The notes under the pieces are model-generated. The model worked only from the letters and a program-made list of their open reading frames with translations, ran no database searches and was not told the DNA's origin. From Stropharia rugosoannulata (lineage: Eukaryota > Basidiomycota > Agaricomycetes > Agaricales > Strophariaceae), in assembly GCA_028532985.1 (NCBI GenBank), contig JANCIK010000006.1:2170001-2234000 (forward strand): a stretch of 64,000 nt of DNA, written 5' to 3'. The position numbers and the translations under genes were made by a program. Positions 11,753-25,454 of the stretch are shown here, in pieces (the first letter of the stretch is position 1; each line of letters opens with the position of its first letter).

Positions 11753-13015
11753 TTAGTTGGTCGGATTGTAAACAGCGATGTAGTTGATATTCCATTTGGC
11801 GACTAGAATGTATCAGATTATGGTCAGTATGGTAAATAGTCAACATGAAGATGTTACCTACAGGTGAAGTTGGTACTGTTTGCAACAGCTTGAGCACAAG
11901 TCCCCGGGCACCCAGAGCCCGCATAAGTAGGACCCGCAAAGTCGCCACAGATAGTAGTGTCAATCACGAGTGAATGGTCGGAGAAATGAGATGCCATGTC
12001 GCAGTTATTGGAAGGGAAAAGGGCAGCAGGAGTTCCCCAGGTCGAAGGATCGGGTGTCTGAGCTTGAATATCCGCCGGAATTGCAGTTCTAGGGAACCTC
12101 CATATTTTGATACCTGTGCTGTCCCAGAGATGTGCGAAGACACCACCCGCAATCAAATTGAATTCATGCCCATAACTTTGGGGATTGGGGTCCAAAAAGG
12201 CGCATCCGCGGTTGTCTGTTCCACTGCTCGCGCATTGATCATTGATGATGTCAGAGAGGGCGGTCTTTGCGTTGAAGTTAGAACCAATCTGACACCCAGG
12301 AGATGTATGTAGAGTGTATTGGTTGGTCGGTCCTTCATGAACACCTTCCAATACGTCAATTTCACCTAAAAATAGACGTCTCAGCTTTCATTATCCTCGC
12401 GGCATGATGGAAGTAATCATGGAACCGACCTTGGGATGGCCAGTTAGGGCCAACCGACCAGTACGCAGGCCAAACGCTACAGCCATGTGGCATCGAGAAG
12501 AAATCGGCAATGAACAATCCTCCATTGTACGTCTTCTTGGTGCTTATGCGAACGCTGATGGTTGCGCCGGATGAGAACAATGGAAAAAAACACAATAAAA
12601 AACCGGAACTCACGAGTCGCGGTTACCCCCCACAGGAACGTTAGAGAAATCATCGACCTTCAAAACAGTGGTCCCATCCACCTGAACGAAAGCAAGACCC
12701 TTCTTCATCGCGTCCGCCTGGGACTGGTAATTAACATTTCCATGCGTAGGGTCTGCGTCGGTAAAGAAGTCCCAGTCGCTAAGAGGCGCAAGGTTTATAA
12801 AGTTTAAGAACACGAATTTTTTGAACTCACTTTAAAAAGGACTGTCCATGGTAATAATCGGCCAGCGTAAATTTTCCGCCTCCAGTGTTATTCCGAGCTT
12901 GGATTGTGCTCGCATGCCTCGCATGGCGAGACCGACGCAGGACAGGATCATTAACCTTGCCAGCAAGGGCAGTAAGAGAAAGCAAAGGGAAAGCGAGACA
13001 GATCGACCAGCGCAT
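11753..13015 (-). CDS. Secreted GH16-family endo-beta-1,3(4)-glucanase
   Basis: The protein begins MRWSICLAFPLLSLTALA, a clear signal peptide, so it should be secreted to the wall or medium. The fungal GH16 signatures occur in order: SFLNDWDFFTDADPTHGNV, then the catalytic motif GEIDVLEGVHEG, whose E-x-D-x-x-E pattern holds the nucleophile and acid/base glutamates, then NQYTLHTSPGC. It ends FAKWNINYIAVYNPTN, the usual GH16 terminal strand. Exon joins use GT-AG introns, for example at about 12839 (SFL|NDWD) and before GEID. The last intron uses donor GTAGGT near 11855 to join NFT to FAKW; reading through would stop at once. Substrates are probably beta-1,3 or mixed-linkage glucans. The gene is divergent from hydrate dehydratase, 717 bp away. 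Confidence 0.9.
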
Positions 13016-13732
13016 AGTGAAATAAGAAAAAGAGAGTTCCGGTTCAAAGGAGGGGCGGAGAAGGAGGGGTGGCGAAAGGGGACGGTCGATCACCCACTCT
13101 CCGTCGTGACTTAAATAGGAACGAGGCAAGCACAAAAAACTGCTGGATCGGCTGAGATCGGTGGCGGTGGCATGTAGCAACGGTTTGCCGCTTGGCCCCA
13201 AAATTTTGAGAAATAGAATTTATGTGGCCTATTCTTTCCATTTCTACGATTGTTCGGGCCCAGTCCAGAGCGACGATCAAGAAATTTACCTTTTCTCATG
13301 TCCATTATGACCAAAGAGATAGAAAGATATAAGTTGCTAGCTGTGCATTCGGTTCGTTTGCGTCTATCAAAGATTAGGCAATGGTTCAAAGGCTTTGAAG
13401 CTAGATTCACAACTGTGAACAACTTCGGTGCAACTTGATGGGTATACATAGATTCCTAGTATACATAGCTTCTCCTTTTGGACAACTACACCCAGGACAG
13501 TCCTTCTAGCGATTGTGACAAAGCTCCAGAAGACAAACTATCAGTATGACGAAACAGACGACAAAGGGGTGCCTGCCATAAGCTTTTTGTTGGTGGCTCC
13601 AATGAGCTCCAAAATGGGTGGCAGATGACTAATCCGCGCGCTTTGAAGTTTCGGCCATACGCATGCGTCATAATCAGCTCCTGTCCGCGCTGGCTTGCTA
13701 CCCAACTGCCACACAACTGCGCAACCTTTCAA
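13016..13732. promoter_or_regulatory. Divergent intergenic region between the GH16 and hydrate dehydratase genes
   Basis: The 717 bp between the two divergent start codons must hold both promoters. A TATA-like stretch is hard to assign. I see no repeat or RNA gene. Confidence 0.4.
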
Positions 13733-15053
13733 ATGCCTGTTTCACGCACTATCGTTGACCAAATCAAGAAGCTTATCCCCCCTTTGGATGGCACGCTCCA
13801 CAAAGGCCAATCAGGTGCGATAATTAATTATAGGACTGAGGATGGCCCATCTTGCTCATTGAATTTGGCACGCTATCACAGGTCGTGTAGGTGTGCTTGG
13901 GGGCGCGCTGGAGTCAGTCACTTCCATGCGGCTCAAGTGGTAGTTGCTTCATGCCGACATCGTTTCTTTTTGTTACAGCTACACGGGAGCACCTTTCTTT
14001 GCTGCAATGTCCGCTCTGCGTTTTGTACAGCTCTTCCATCAACTTCTAATGCCAAAGGACTTTATTCACATCATGTGTAACAGGGTGCAGACTTATCTCA
14101 TGTAATATGCTCCCCCACAGCGTCGGGTGCTATCAAGTCTTACTCGCCTGACCTCATTGTCCATCCAATCCTAAACGAGCATGCGTACGTCCTTACGCAT
14201 CTTCTACCGAAATAGAAAATCTATTGGCTAAACGAGTCATTAGGCCGGACGATAAAGTTCAGCCTGAGCTAAAGTCCATTCTCTCGCGCTTACATGTCCT
14301 TATAGTGGGACCTGGCCTCGGTCGCGAGGCATACATGCAGTCGTTCGCAAAGATGGCCGTGTCTATAGCTCGTGAACGTGGGATGTTCATCGTCCTAGAC
14401 GCCGATGGCTTGTACATGGTTGGTCAGGATATCTCAATCATTAAAGGTTACAGGCGTGCTGTTGTAACGCCCAACGTCGTCGAGTTCAAACGCCTGAGTG
14501 AACAGGTTGGCGTCGACCCGGACACTCCGGCGGAAGACCGAGCGTCACTCGTTTCCCGCAAGCTGGGAGGCGTTACCGTGCTGCAGAAGGGCGCTGTTGA
14601 TATTGTCGCCACTGATTCTACGGGAGAGGAAGCGGATCTTAGCGCAAGTAAGCTGGCGGATGCTGACGTAAACTTCGAGAAAGCAAAAGAGGTTGTGCAC
14701 GTAGACACAGAGGGAGGTCTAAAGCGATGCGGAGGACAAGGCGATATCTTAAGTGGTTCCGTAGGTACTTTCATGGCTTGGGGACGATGCTACGAGGATG
14801 GAGCCTTTGGGTAAAATTCTACTTTAACGCCATTGAGCTTTTTTTTAACTCAGCCATCTTCAGAGATAAAGCACTGCCTGCTTCACGTATCCCACTCCTA
14901 GCTGCTGTTGGAGGGAGTATGGTGACTCGCGCGGCAAGCCATATTGCGTTCTCGAAAAGCGGTAGAAGCCTAGTGACACAGGATATGCTTCCGGAAATCG
15001 GCACTTCGTTTGCTCAATTATTTGGAGACCATAGATCTGAAGGGAAGTTGTAG
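13733..15053 (+). CDS. ATP-dependent (S)-NAD(P)H-hydrate dehydratase
   Basis: This cytoplasmic or mitochondrial repair enzyme reconverts damaged NADHX and NADPHX to NADH and NADPH using ATP. The start [20 protein letters not shown] is followed by [13 protein letters not shown] across the first intron, then [20 protein letters not shown], the usual YjeF C-terminal (ribokinase-like) opening. [13 protein letters not shown] and the catalytic GGQGDILSG motif are present. The C-terminus includes [17 protein letters not shown]. Three splice junctions were checked by frame: ...NEHA|PDDKV (60-nt intron ending at gtcattag), AFG|DKALP (acceptor cttcag, about 14870), and the early DYTG junction. Length is about 330 residues, normal for eukaryotic NAXD. 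No N-terminal epimerase domain is fused. Confidence 0.92.
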
Positions 15054-15320
15054 ACGTACTAGGACTCGGGGTTGGACAAGCGTTGGAAGCAAATTAAAAT
15101 ATACACCGTATCATCTGTATCATCTATTCTTGATTGTATGTAGGATCTTTTGGACCAACATGACCTGAAATGCGAGTGATAGAGGTATATAACACATTAG
15201 AGACATTTGATGTATTACAAGTAATGCGTATGGAAATTAAGTACATTACAATAAATAAGCGGTATCTACTGAATCAAAGAAACAAAACGTCTAAAATATG
15301 TATGTAAATGAGGCCAAGCA

Positions 15321-16978
15321 TCACAAAACAAAAGAGTCAGCCCAATGTCTAATAACACTCTCGCCTTTACGATGCGCCTCGAATCGCTGAACATCACGAC
15401 TAACAATCGTTGCATGCGAATTAGCCATACGAGGAAAGTATGCAAGCTCCTTTTTAATTGGCAGCGTGTTCAACCAGTCAGCTATTGTTTGGTGTGAGGG
15501 GCTGATGATCGGGTGCGCCTTGGAAACTGGTCCCTGATAAACGGGAGATGGGTCGGGATTATCGATAAGGTCTACAACGGCATCTTCCATTTCTCTTTCG
15601 AGTTCATCTATGATTTTGAAAAGTGTCTCGCGGTTAGTGCCGTGGCGTTTCTCGAGTTCCTTTATCCTTGCACGCGAAGAGCGCGAAGCCATGGATAGGC
15701 GGATAATCACCAATGAAAGAGCACCAGGTATAATGAGAGGAAGCATAGCATAAAAGAGCTGTCAAATGGGAAGTACCGGATGAGAAAAGCAACGTTGAAG
15801 ATATATACCGAAATGACATACGAGATTAAAGGGAAAACGAAATTGTAGGAAAGGCGGCAATATTGGCCCCTCTGGCTTGAGGCTTTTGAACCAAGCAATA
15901 CTGAGAACAATAGGCGTAGAGGGCTTGGGTGGGGCGACGCTTGGAACTGTATATTGTTCAATGACATAGTCATACTGAGATTTTAAATCACTAAACGACG
16001 AGTTATGAAAATGAGCACAAGAACTGCAACACCAGCAATAATAACATACATCTGGATTCCGCTTGTATCGCGGTCAGCAAACGGATCTGTAGTCTCGATG
16101 GCAGCAGTAACATATGGCACGGTCCGGTCATTGACACTATAAAGATGCGTTTAATTACTGGTGTATAATTTCCCAGGGCAGCCTTTAACTCACGAGTTAG
16201 CGTATATTCTGATATTCTGGAATTTGGATAAAGCCTTATAAAATTCACGATCTAAGGATATTTTAAAATGACTACACAACAAGAAGTCAACGTAGACGCG
16301 CACCTGGGTCCGCCATCACCACAAGGAGTGGGCGTCCTTTCGGCGACCATTTGTCAACGCAATAAAATTGCTCCCCTGTCCTTGACAAGAGTTTGGGACC
16401 CAAAGACGACGTTATTGAAGACAACAGCGACTTATATCGAGGCAGCCCGCAGTGCGGTGTTGCGATGGTGTTGAAGTTGACTGGCTCAATTTTCTCAAAG
16501 AAACCCTTCTGGTCTAGTACACTGCATGGGTTACAATTATGAACGGGGAAGAACCCACAGCAAGACATAACATACCCAATGCAATACCTGGCAATCAGCC
16601 CTCCGAGACTGTATCCAGTGATGGAAAAACGAGTGACTTGGTTTCCTTCGCTTTTCAGTTGCTTCACAGTTGCCATCACCTGCAGAACACGGATATCAAT
16701 TGCCGTCGACCCTTGGCCAACCCTGAACCTAGGCACAACAATGGCACAAAATACGACGGCAGTGTGGCGCATACCTCTTTGGCAAGCATTTCACCTCCCC
16801 AGTCCACACCATCGTATGTTGAGTCTTCTCTATATGTTTCAGCGACCAGCAGGTGCAATCTAATGCCGTTTGGCCCTTCCTCTGCGTGTGTCTCGCGGGC
16901 GATGCGCGCCAGTTCCGCTAAGTGGCCTGGATTGCCCCACATTCCATGCATCAGTACAAGGAGGTGTATGGCGCCCAT
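15321..16978 (-). CDS. DUF676 serine lipase/esterase (ROG1/LPL1-like)
   Basis: The start MGAIHLLVLMHGMWGNPGH carries the family's LVHGLWG-type oxyanion segment. The nucleophile elbow is ITGYSLGGLIARY (G-x-S-x-G). FNTIATPHCGLP and SVNDRTVPYVTAAIE (acidic or histidine side of the triad) follow, as in yeast ROG1 and LPL1, which hydrolyse acylglycerols and phospholipids. A hydrophobic segment (MYVIIAGVAVLVLIF, about 16060-16010) suggests membrane anchoring. Introns are short; one links MLAKE to VMATVKQL. The C-terminal tail is charged and coiled-coil-like (SSRARIKELEKRHG), ending in ADSFVL. It is divergent from phosphoglucomutase. The substrate is inferred from the family only. Confidence 0.85.
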
Positions 16979-18027
16979 GTTAACAAGCTAGTGGTGGTAT
17001 CTGTTAAGAAGTGAGACAATATGCGCTTAGAGTGGAGATGGTATATAGGTCAAAAGAAACACAGCCGCACGAGCTGCGGTAAGCTGTATTTATAAACATA
17101 AGGTATGCGGCAATGCCACAGAGCTGTGTGCGTGCACGCGTGGCGAGTCGGCCGCTAACATGTATCTGATCCGACAGGGGAGCCGGGATTATTGGGCCGG
17201 GCAAGGGCCGAGGAAAATAGCATAAAATGTAAGTAGTACTTAGTAAGAACATCCTCTTTAACTATCGTCAAACCACGTACGTGGAGATGGTGCCGTAGGA
17301 AGCCTTACACGCTGTTACACACATTTACAAGTGGGCCACAACCATGCCACACCTATTACAGATGTAATAAGTTCCCCGTCACGAGGCGTTTATTAGGGTT
17401 AGGGAATTGACGCGACTCGTAACTTAAAGATCGTGCAAGTATTGCAGATATAGGCAGTGATCCTACTAGATTGCACTGACAGTGACATGTGGGCGAGTAC
17501 TGCCCTTGCTTTTGGGCTCCCTATGAAGCGATGGGCTCGAGAATGTCCACTCAGGACATAAACAGGAGAGCCAATAGGCATTGGCCCGTTGAGAGAACAC
17601 GGAAGAAAGCTCCTGGATCAGCCGAAATCAAGCAAGTCCTGACTTGCCACTGGTTATAACAACTAGACAGAAGGTAAACAGAGAGATTTGCGGAGAATAT
17701 ACGGAGATCTTCAGATAGCCCGATATTGAACAGTGTTAGGGGACGAAGTTGTCGGAAGTAAGTCAACAGTGAGCACGTTCGTTTCTCCCAGATAATCTTG
17801 TTGATTCAATCGCACATGCACCTTGACCTTCGAAGGAGTACATCAATCGTTCAGTGGTCTACCAAAATTCCGAAAGAAATTGGACGGATAGTATACTTAT
17901 AGACGGAGATTTTGGCTGTTCAAAATGAGGAACGATCACGTGACATTATCTGACATCATAAAATCGATTCGATTCAGGGGGTAACTGGCAATTGAGTGTT
18001 TTCGCCCCGACGTCAATTCGTGCCACC
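16979..18027. promoter_or_regulatory. Divergent intergenic region between the lipase and phosphoglucomutase genes
   Basis: About 1.05 kb between divergent start codons. It must contain both promoters. No gene, RNA or clean repeat end is seen; the frames present are short and unspliced. Confidence 0.4.
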
Positions 18028-20046
<2,019 letters not shown>

Positions 20047-21163
20047 ACGCCGGAATTACCTTAGGTCTGTGTTAACACAATGTACTTCTTCCATATCCAG
20101 GATAATTCAAATATACATTACCCATAATCAGTCCATCGCAGCGACCAACGTTCGACAAATTTTTGCATGAACGACTTACTATCACAGCTTGGTAATGCTA
20201 TTGGGAGAAGGAACTGTTTCGACTATGAGTCTGCTCTTACCCATCTATACATGTGCCCGCTCAGGTGGAGTAAAAGGCAGAGTAAAACTGCTTGCTGGGT
20301 CGTACTTGGTGGTGATATTGTTCTTTTAAAAAAATCTAATTCCCAGTCTGATGCTGTTCTTGAAAAAGATGTACATGTTCACCGTGCTGAAAGCAAAGGT
20401 CCCACCAGGTCAGAATGCTTCCTTTTTGGTACCCGTGCAAGCACGAACAAATACTGGAGACGAGGGAAATTCCTGTACCAATGTTGGTCGGATAAAAATG
20501 AATCTCTTTGATATAAAGTATCGCTTACGCGATAGAGCCTTGCTGTTATTTAATTATACAAATCTACATTGTTCAGAATAATGAAAATATCTCATCAGGA
20601 CAACATCAGGAGCAAAATAAAGAAGAAGTAACGAGTAATATATAGGTTTCGACCAAGCGTGGGGCAGAACTTTCGAAAGGCATTTGGAGGGGTCCAGTAT
20701 TCAGGTATGTTTGATAGTGTTTGATCCTAAGAGGGCAGAACTTTCGAAGTGCATTTGGAGGGGTACAGGTAAGTTTGGTCGTGTTTGAAACTGAGAGGGC
20801 AGAACTTTCAAAGGACAGATACCATATATAGATGAATTACGACCCGGTGGAACCTTACTTTACAGCAAGGCCATGATAAGATAAAAGATAATTTATACCG
20901 TATTCGTGAAACTTGGCAGCACGGTCTGAGGCGACGGAACGGCGGCCCCTAAGTCTACCAATGTTCTACTTAACTCGACTGTGTGTTGAGCGTTGTGAAA
21001 TCTGGATTCGGCAAGCGCGGCGCGGCTAGCCCCTAGGATGACGCTAACTCACATGACTGAGCTTTGGCAGATCCCGTGTTCGGAAATTTGGACTTGTACG
21101 CCAGCCAATCGCACGTCGTGACGGTGAACCCCGCCGAACATATTCTTCATCCACTTCCCCATT
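20047..21163. other. Intergenic region with a short tandem repeat
   Basis: Holds the phosphoglucomutase 3' end and the TIM44 promoter. A degenerate tandem repeat is listed separately at 20662-20814. I do not support the open frames seen here (for example 20167-20511): they lack recognisable domains and splice context. Confidence 0.4.
20662..20814. repeat. Degenerate tandem repeat, about 2.3 units of roughly 64-70 bp
   Basis: Each unit starts GGCAGAACTTTCGAA, continues GCATTTGGAGGGGT and TTTGGTCGTGTTTGA or TTTGATAGTGTTTGA, and ends AGAG. Two full units and a partial third are present. No known element is recognised. Confidence 0.7.
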
Positions 21164-22836
21164 ATGCTCCCCAGAAACCTGCAGAGTCTAGTAGCGCGCA
21201 CAGCGAACAGAGCTAGCGCACAAGCGTGCTATCCGAAACTAACCTCTCCACACTTGCGCGCAACTTCGCCCCGACGACAAGCATTCCACTCTTCTTCTCG
21301 GCGACAGGACGAGCAGCCAAAGTCTCCTTTCCAGACATTTGTTGACGTGCTCAAGGATGAGCTGCGGAAGAACAGAGAACTTCAGGATAATGTCAAGCAG
21401 CTCCAGGGTGATGTCGAAAAGTTCCAGGACTCCGAGGCTATGAAACAAGCTAGGGCAGCCTATGAGCGCGCACGCGTATGCATTTTTTCTATGACGTTTC
21501 ACGGCTTCGTCTGACCTTCGATATTCTGCAGCTGACGTCGAGCATCAAAGAGAATCCTCGGTTACGCGCGGCTGCAGAAGAACTGAGGAAAACCGGTGTC
21601 AAGGTCGGAGACGCTGTCGCTGAAGCCCTGAAAGGCATGGAAGAGAGCGAAGTCATGCGTGCTGTACGATTGAATCTCTTTGCACCATTACTTGTAATGT
21701 TTATGAGCATCTTTAGATTTCACGAGCATCTTCAGCCGTGTCTTCAGCAGTTGAGAAGTCCACAGAGCCCATACGCAAGACTGCTGCTTACAAAACACTA
21801 TCGGAAACTTTGGTAGACGCTCTAGATGACAGTGGGAGCGCAAAGCATGCAGGATTTGAAGAGAAAGAAGCTCGACGACTCCGAAGGCAGAAGCGTCTGG
21901 AAAAGGCTGGCCGTGCCTCAGGTCTTGGGCCAAAACGTACTGTAGCCAACCCCGAGTATGCGTTGTCCTTTCATAACAGTCGAAATTGTTCTCATCACAG
22001 TATTCTAGAGCTGGTCAAGCAATGGTGCTGCACAAAGATTCTCCTAAGCAGGAGGCTTGGAATAAAATGAGGGAGACAAATCCTGTGTTAAAAAGGCTGA
22101 TCCAATTGCGCCAATCCTATGACGAGTCAGAGAATCCAGTTGTATTGTCGCTAAGATCAGTGACAGAAACGATTGGTACTTGGTTCGACGAGAATGAAAC
22201 TGCTCAGGTTATGCGTCTGATGAAGAGTATGGATCCTAATTTCAATCGGGAAAACTTCGAACGCGAGCTACGGGAATACATTGTTCCTGAAATTGTTGAC
22301 GCCTATCTATCTGCAGACCAAGCAGCTTTAAAAGCATGGTGCGGTGAGGCTGTAAGTTCATTAGTATCTTGATCATTCTTCATTTTTTAATCTAAGTATT
22401 TCAGACTTATAATGTACTATGGGCCACCATGGAACACTTCCTCCGCCAAGGCTTAATCAGCGATAGCAAGGTTCTTGATATCCGTCAAGTTGATGTAAGT
22501 ACCTGTTCGTAGGCTGTTGACCAGATCTCATGCCCTCAACAGGTTTCTGATGCCAAAATTCTTGAAAACGATGTCCCTGTCTTCCTAGTCTCCTTTGCCA
22601 CACAGGAAGTTCTTCTCTTCCGAAATGCGAAGACAGGGGAGATTGCTGTTGGGGCTGAAAATAAGGTTGAACAGTGTACTTACGTAGCTGCAGTTACCCG
22701 AATCCCTGAAGAGCTGGATGATGAACTTACAGGAGGATGGAAAGTCATAGAGGTTGGTTACTTCTTGTATTGGCTAGGATCCAGTTGACGATTTGTTTAA
22801 CAGATGGCTCGTCGGAGTGCTCGCGCATATCTATAA
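21164..22836 (+). CDS. TIM44: TIM44, mitochondrial import motor subunit
   Basis: Peripheral inner-membrane protein that tethers mtHsp70 to the TIM23 channel during matrix protein import. The N-terminus MLPRNLQSLVARTANRASAQ is basic and amphipathic, a typical mitochondrial presequence; FHSSSRRQ follows. A charged helical region (VDVLKDELRKNRELQDN) is the Hsp70-binding half. The C-terminal Tim44 domain includes VLKRLIQLRQSYDESENPVV, ETAQVMRLMKSMDPNFN, DAKILENDVPVFLVSF and TGEIAVG. It ends after a tiny last exon (MARRSARAYL, stop 22834-22836). Introns are 45-60 nt. Length (about 490 aa) fits the family. Confidence 0.94.
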
Positions 22837-23299
22837 AAGTATAACCAATACCTATCTTACCTTGGCTATTAGAGCACAATATTTTGCATACTAATCCTCG
22901 CTTTCGGAATACATTAATCACCACTCAAGCTTTCGTTTGCTAAAATGGTCGGACTGGATATTGATTGACGATTCCTCCTTACATATGGTCCAGAAAGCCA
23001 TGATACATGAACTTAATGGTCACTGAATTCTCGCACATAGATCCTTTGATTATGAACTTCGAACTTGTGGGATTTCTTCTAATATTGATTGTATACAGAT
23101 TATGCATGTGTCTGTTCGTTGTTTAACGTTCTGGTCTACTGTTAAGTACGTCAAATTTCGATGTAAGGCTCCAACTATATACTATAAGTACGGCCGAGAG
23201 CGTATGCGTATACAGTTGTATGTTGTATACATAAGTAACTTGTTAGGTCAAATAATGCAAACGTTACGCAGCAAAAAAACAAAAAACAAAAAAAACAAC
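22837..23299. other. Intergenic, no gene seen
   Basis: AT-rich sequence downstream of TIM44. It ends with an A-rich run that, on the minus strand, serves as the Pol III terminator of the adjacent tRNA. Confidence 0.4.
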
Positions 23300-23384
23300 G
23301 GGCCTAACCGGGAATTGAACCCGGGACCTCCTCGAGACGGTACGACAACCCTAACAAGGAATCATACTACTAGACCATCAGGCC
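23300..23384 (-). tRNA. tRNA-Pro (anticodon AGG), copy 1, with 13-nt intron
   Basis: The acceptor stem GGCCTGA pairs with TTAGGCC, followed by discriminator C. The T arm carries GGTTCAATTCC. The anticodon stem CCTTG pairs with CGAGG around loop TTAGGGT, giving anticodon AGG (23350-23352). A 13-nt intron (23336-23348) lies after position 37, the standard place. Removing it leaves 72 nt. The A-box region (TGGTCTAGTAGTATGATT) matches eukaryotic tRNA-Pro. A T8 run follows the 3' end on the minus strand, a strong Pol III terminator. Confidence 0.95.
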
Positions 23385-23689
23385 GCTGACATAAGTATTT
23401 TACCACAGCCACACTCGCCGGTATATCCATTAACCGGACCGTGAAGTCTTAAAGGTACATCGCGGTAACTTCTAAGTTGTAACAGAGAGCAGTTTGAAAG
23501 TATGAGGACATTTGTATATTGGAAACTGCGGCGATTTGTGCGGCATCAAACTGCGGCGATCATCACGGGTTGCGGCGACATTGGCCGAGTGCAAGTCGTT
23601 CGGAGAGGGCTTTCTTACCTCTCGTCTCCTCCTAATTGTAATATTCACTGTGATACCCTCCTCCCCTTATATTATTCTTATAATCTATT

Positions 23690-24290
23690 TTAACACCTTT
23701 TAAACATGTACCCCAAGGCACCTTCTGTAGTAAACGGCACCATTACATGCACTGGGTGCGCAAACAAAGGATCGCATACATAAGCAGGCTGAACACGGTG
23801 TACACAACTACCCTTTTCTGATACTCCTTTTTCAGTGGACTGCAGTTGGTACAAGCCATATCTGTGCAACAATCATCAGGTAGATAAATCGTCATTGCTG
23901 CTAAATAGCCCAATTAAACACATGACAAGACTAGTACTATAACAATATTGTAATGAACTCATTATATTTGAACAAAAGATAGTCATCTGGAATCAATGGG
24001 GTAACGGGCATCTCCCACACATAATCTTTCACAATGTTCCAGCACTCATCCATGACTGATATAGGTATATTCAGTGCATTCCCTATGAAGAACGCGATAG
24101 AATTTGGAATGGATGGTGGTGGCTTCCTCTGATCGCTGTCACCAATGGCCTGAGGCTGGAGAATGTCACGTTTTAGATGACCAACAATACGAGAGAATGT
24201 TACAAGGCCATCTAAGGTCATTCCACAAAGAATTGGATGGGATTGGAGCATGGATAGAAGATAAACGAGATCCATATTAAGCAGTCTACC
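23690..24290 (-). pseudogene. Relic resembling a KDZ-transposon-associated cysteine-cluster protein
   Basis: A minus-strand frame (24290 to 23940) reads AFFIGNALNIPISVMDECW and VKDYVWEMPVTPLIP. This resembles the helical segment of the CxC5/CxC6-type proteins that accompany KDZ transposases in Agaricomycetes. Past a likely intron (acceptor ttgcacag, about 23862), one frame reads ACTNCSPLKKEYQKRVVVYT, a plausible cysteine-cluster core, before breaking on frameshifts and stops. No KDZ transposase is nearby. The assignment rests on my recognition of the pattern, not on a search. Confidence 0.35.
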
Positions 24291-24570
24291 ACAGAAGATG
24301 TATATGTTGTACACTCGGAGATCGTGAGGGCAATGCAAGGTCGTTGACGTTGGGTCGGCGCGGCGGCTGCGACGAGATCGAGCGGCCCGCTTGACCCGCC
24401 GCAGCGTGATCGCCGGTTGCTCGCCGCAGTTTCCAATTCCCAAACTTACTGGAAAGTATAGCTTTATAATTGCACAAAGGCAAAAACTGAGATTTGGACT
24501 TATTCATTAATGACGCAATACTTATGCTGATGCAATGTATTACCGTAGTTACCGTATTAGGAATTTGACA

Positions 24571-25404
24571 GTTGAAACTCAGTAAAATGAAAAAGTCCGG
24601 TTGTGTCAGGTAAAGTCCGGTTATAGTCTGAGTTTTCAACCTCAGTCATGTAAAAGGGTCCGTTAAATGTATTTATCGTGACTTGTAACCGGACTTTTAC
24701 AGGACAGAAGCAGGATTACTAGACTAGATTTTTTCTGACTTTAGCCTGACATACACATGACATGTTGGACTTTTACATGACTGAGGTTGAAAACTCAGAC
24801 TATAACCGGACGACAATATCTCGATATTGGAGAAACCGGTTGACTGGCTGACTGGCTGGTCGGCAACCCTCGGCCGGGATAGTCCGGCATCAATCGCGCA
24901 TTGCCGTAGTCCCTGTAATGTTGGCTGCCCAGTTCCAATGTTAACGAAGTTGGTTCAACGCGCCACCCACGGACGTCTGACAATAAACTTAATGTATATA
25001 TGGTGTTAAGACTTTCCGCCTTTGTCAAAATGTACTGTACCAATATTTTACAAATACTTACAGTCAACCCATAGTCACTATTATAAGCAACAACACAGCT
25101 ATAATTTGGCAGACATTTTCAAGCACCTCCATGCCTCAATTTGAGACAGACCGGAGCTCAAGTTCAGGTTTTGCAAGCCCAAAAAGGTCGAGTAAGTTAC
25201 AAGGGATATGGCGAGATTTCAATACATAATGGACCAAACATCTTTTGCCCGGCATTGGTTGACCACATGACCCTTCCTGCACAGCCTCCCAGCCAGCCAG
25301 CCAGACAGCCGGACACCCGGTTTCTCCAATATCGAGATGTCCTCAACCGGACTGCACCTGACATAACCGGACTTTTTCATTTTACTGAGGTTGAAAGTTG
25401 AAAC
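24571..25404. mobile_element. Palindromic (foldback/MITE-like) element interrupted by a second palindromic insertion
   Basis: The left end (GAAAAAGTCCGGTTGTGTCAG, from about 24589) and the right end (CTGACATAACCGGACTTTTTC, about 25359-25379) are inverted copies. The match resumes on the left at 24816 (ATCTCGATATTGGAGAAACC), matching the complement of 25320-25339, and continues into CTGGCTGACTGGCTGG against the complement of the CCAGCCAGCCAGCCAG run near 25290. The left arm is split by the 24616-24810 element. The interior has no supported gene. Outer boundaries are approximate. Confidence 0.7.
24616..24810. mobile_element. 195-bp MITE-like palindrome nested in the larger foldback element
   Basis: Perfect 41-bp inverted repeats lie at 24616-24656 and 24770-24810. 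Each outer end reads TCCGGTTATAGTCTGAG and each inner end reads CAGTCATGTAAAAG. A TA dinucleotide at each edge could be the target duplication of a Tc1/mariner-like insertion. There is no coding capacity. Confidence 0.75.
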
Positions 25405-25454
25405 ATATGTATTATGTAGTGGCGCGCAAAACATTACTTATTTGTTGCAAAAAT

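Noticed and set aside
11974..12312. 112-codon plus-strand ORF
   Set aside because: Antisense to the main GH16 exon, which has clear catalytic motifs on the other strand.
20167..20511. 114-codon plus-strand ORF
   Set aside because: No recognisable domain and no convincing splice or promoter context downstream of phosphoglucomutase.
23102..23389. 95-codon plus-strand ORF
   Set aside because: Runs through the complement of the tRNA-Pro gene, so it is a chance frame.
24815..25340. CCAG/CTGG tandem words considered as a CRISPR-like or satellite array
   Set aside because: They are the paired arms of one inverted repeat, with no regular spacers; the window is eukaryotic.
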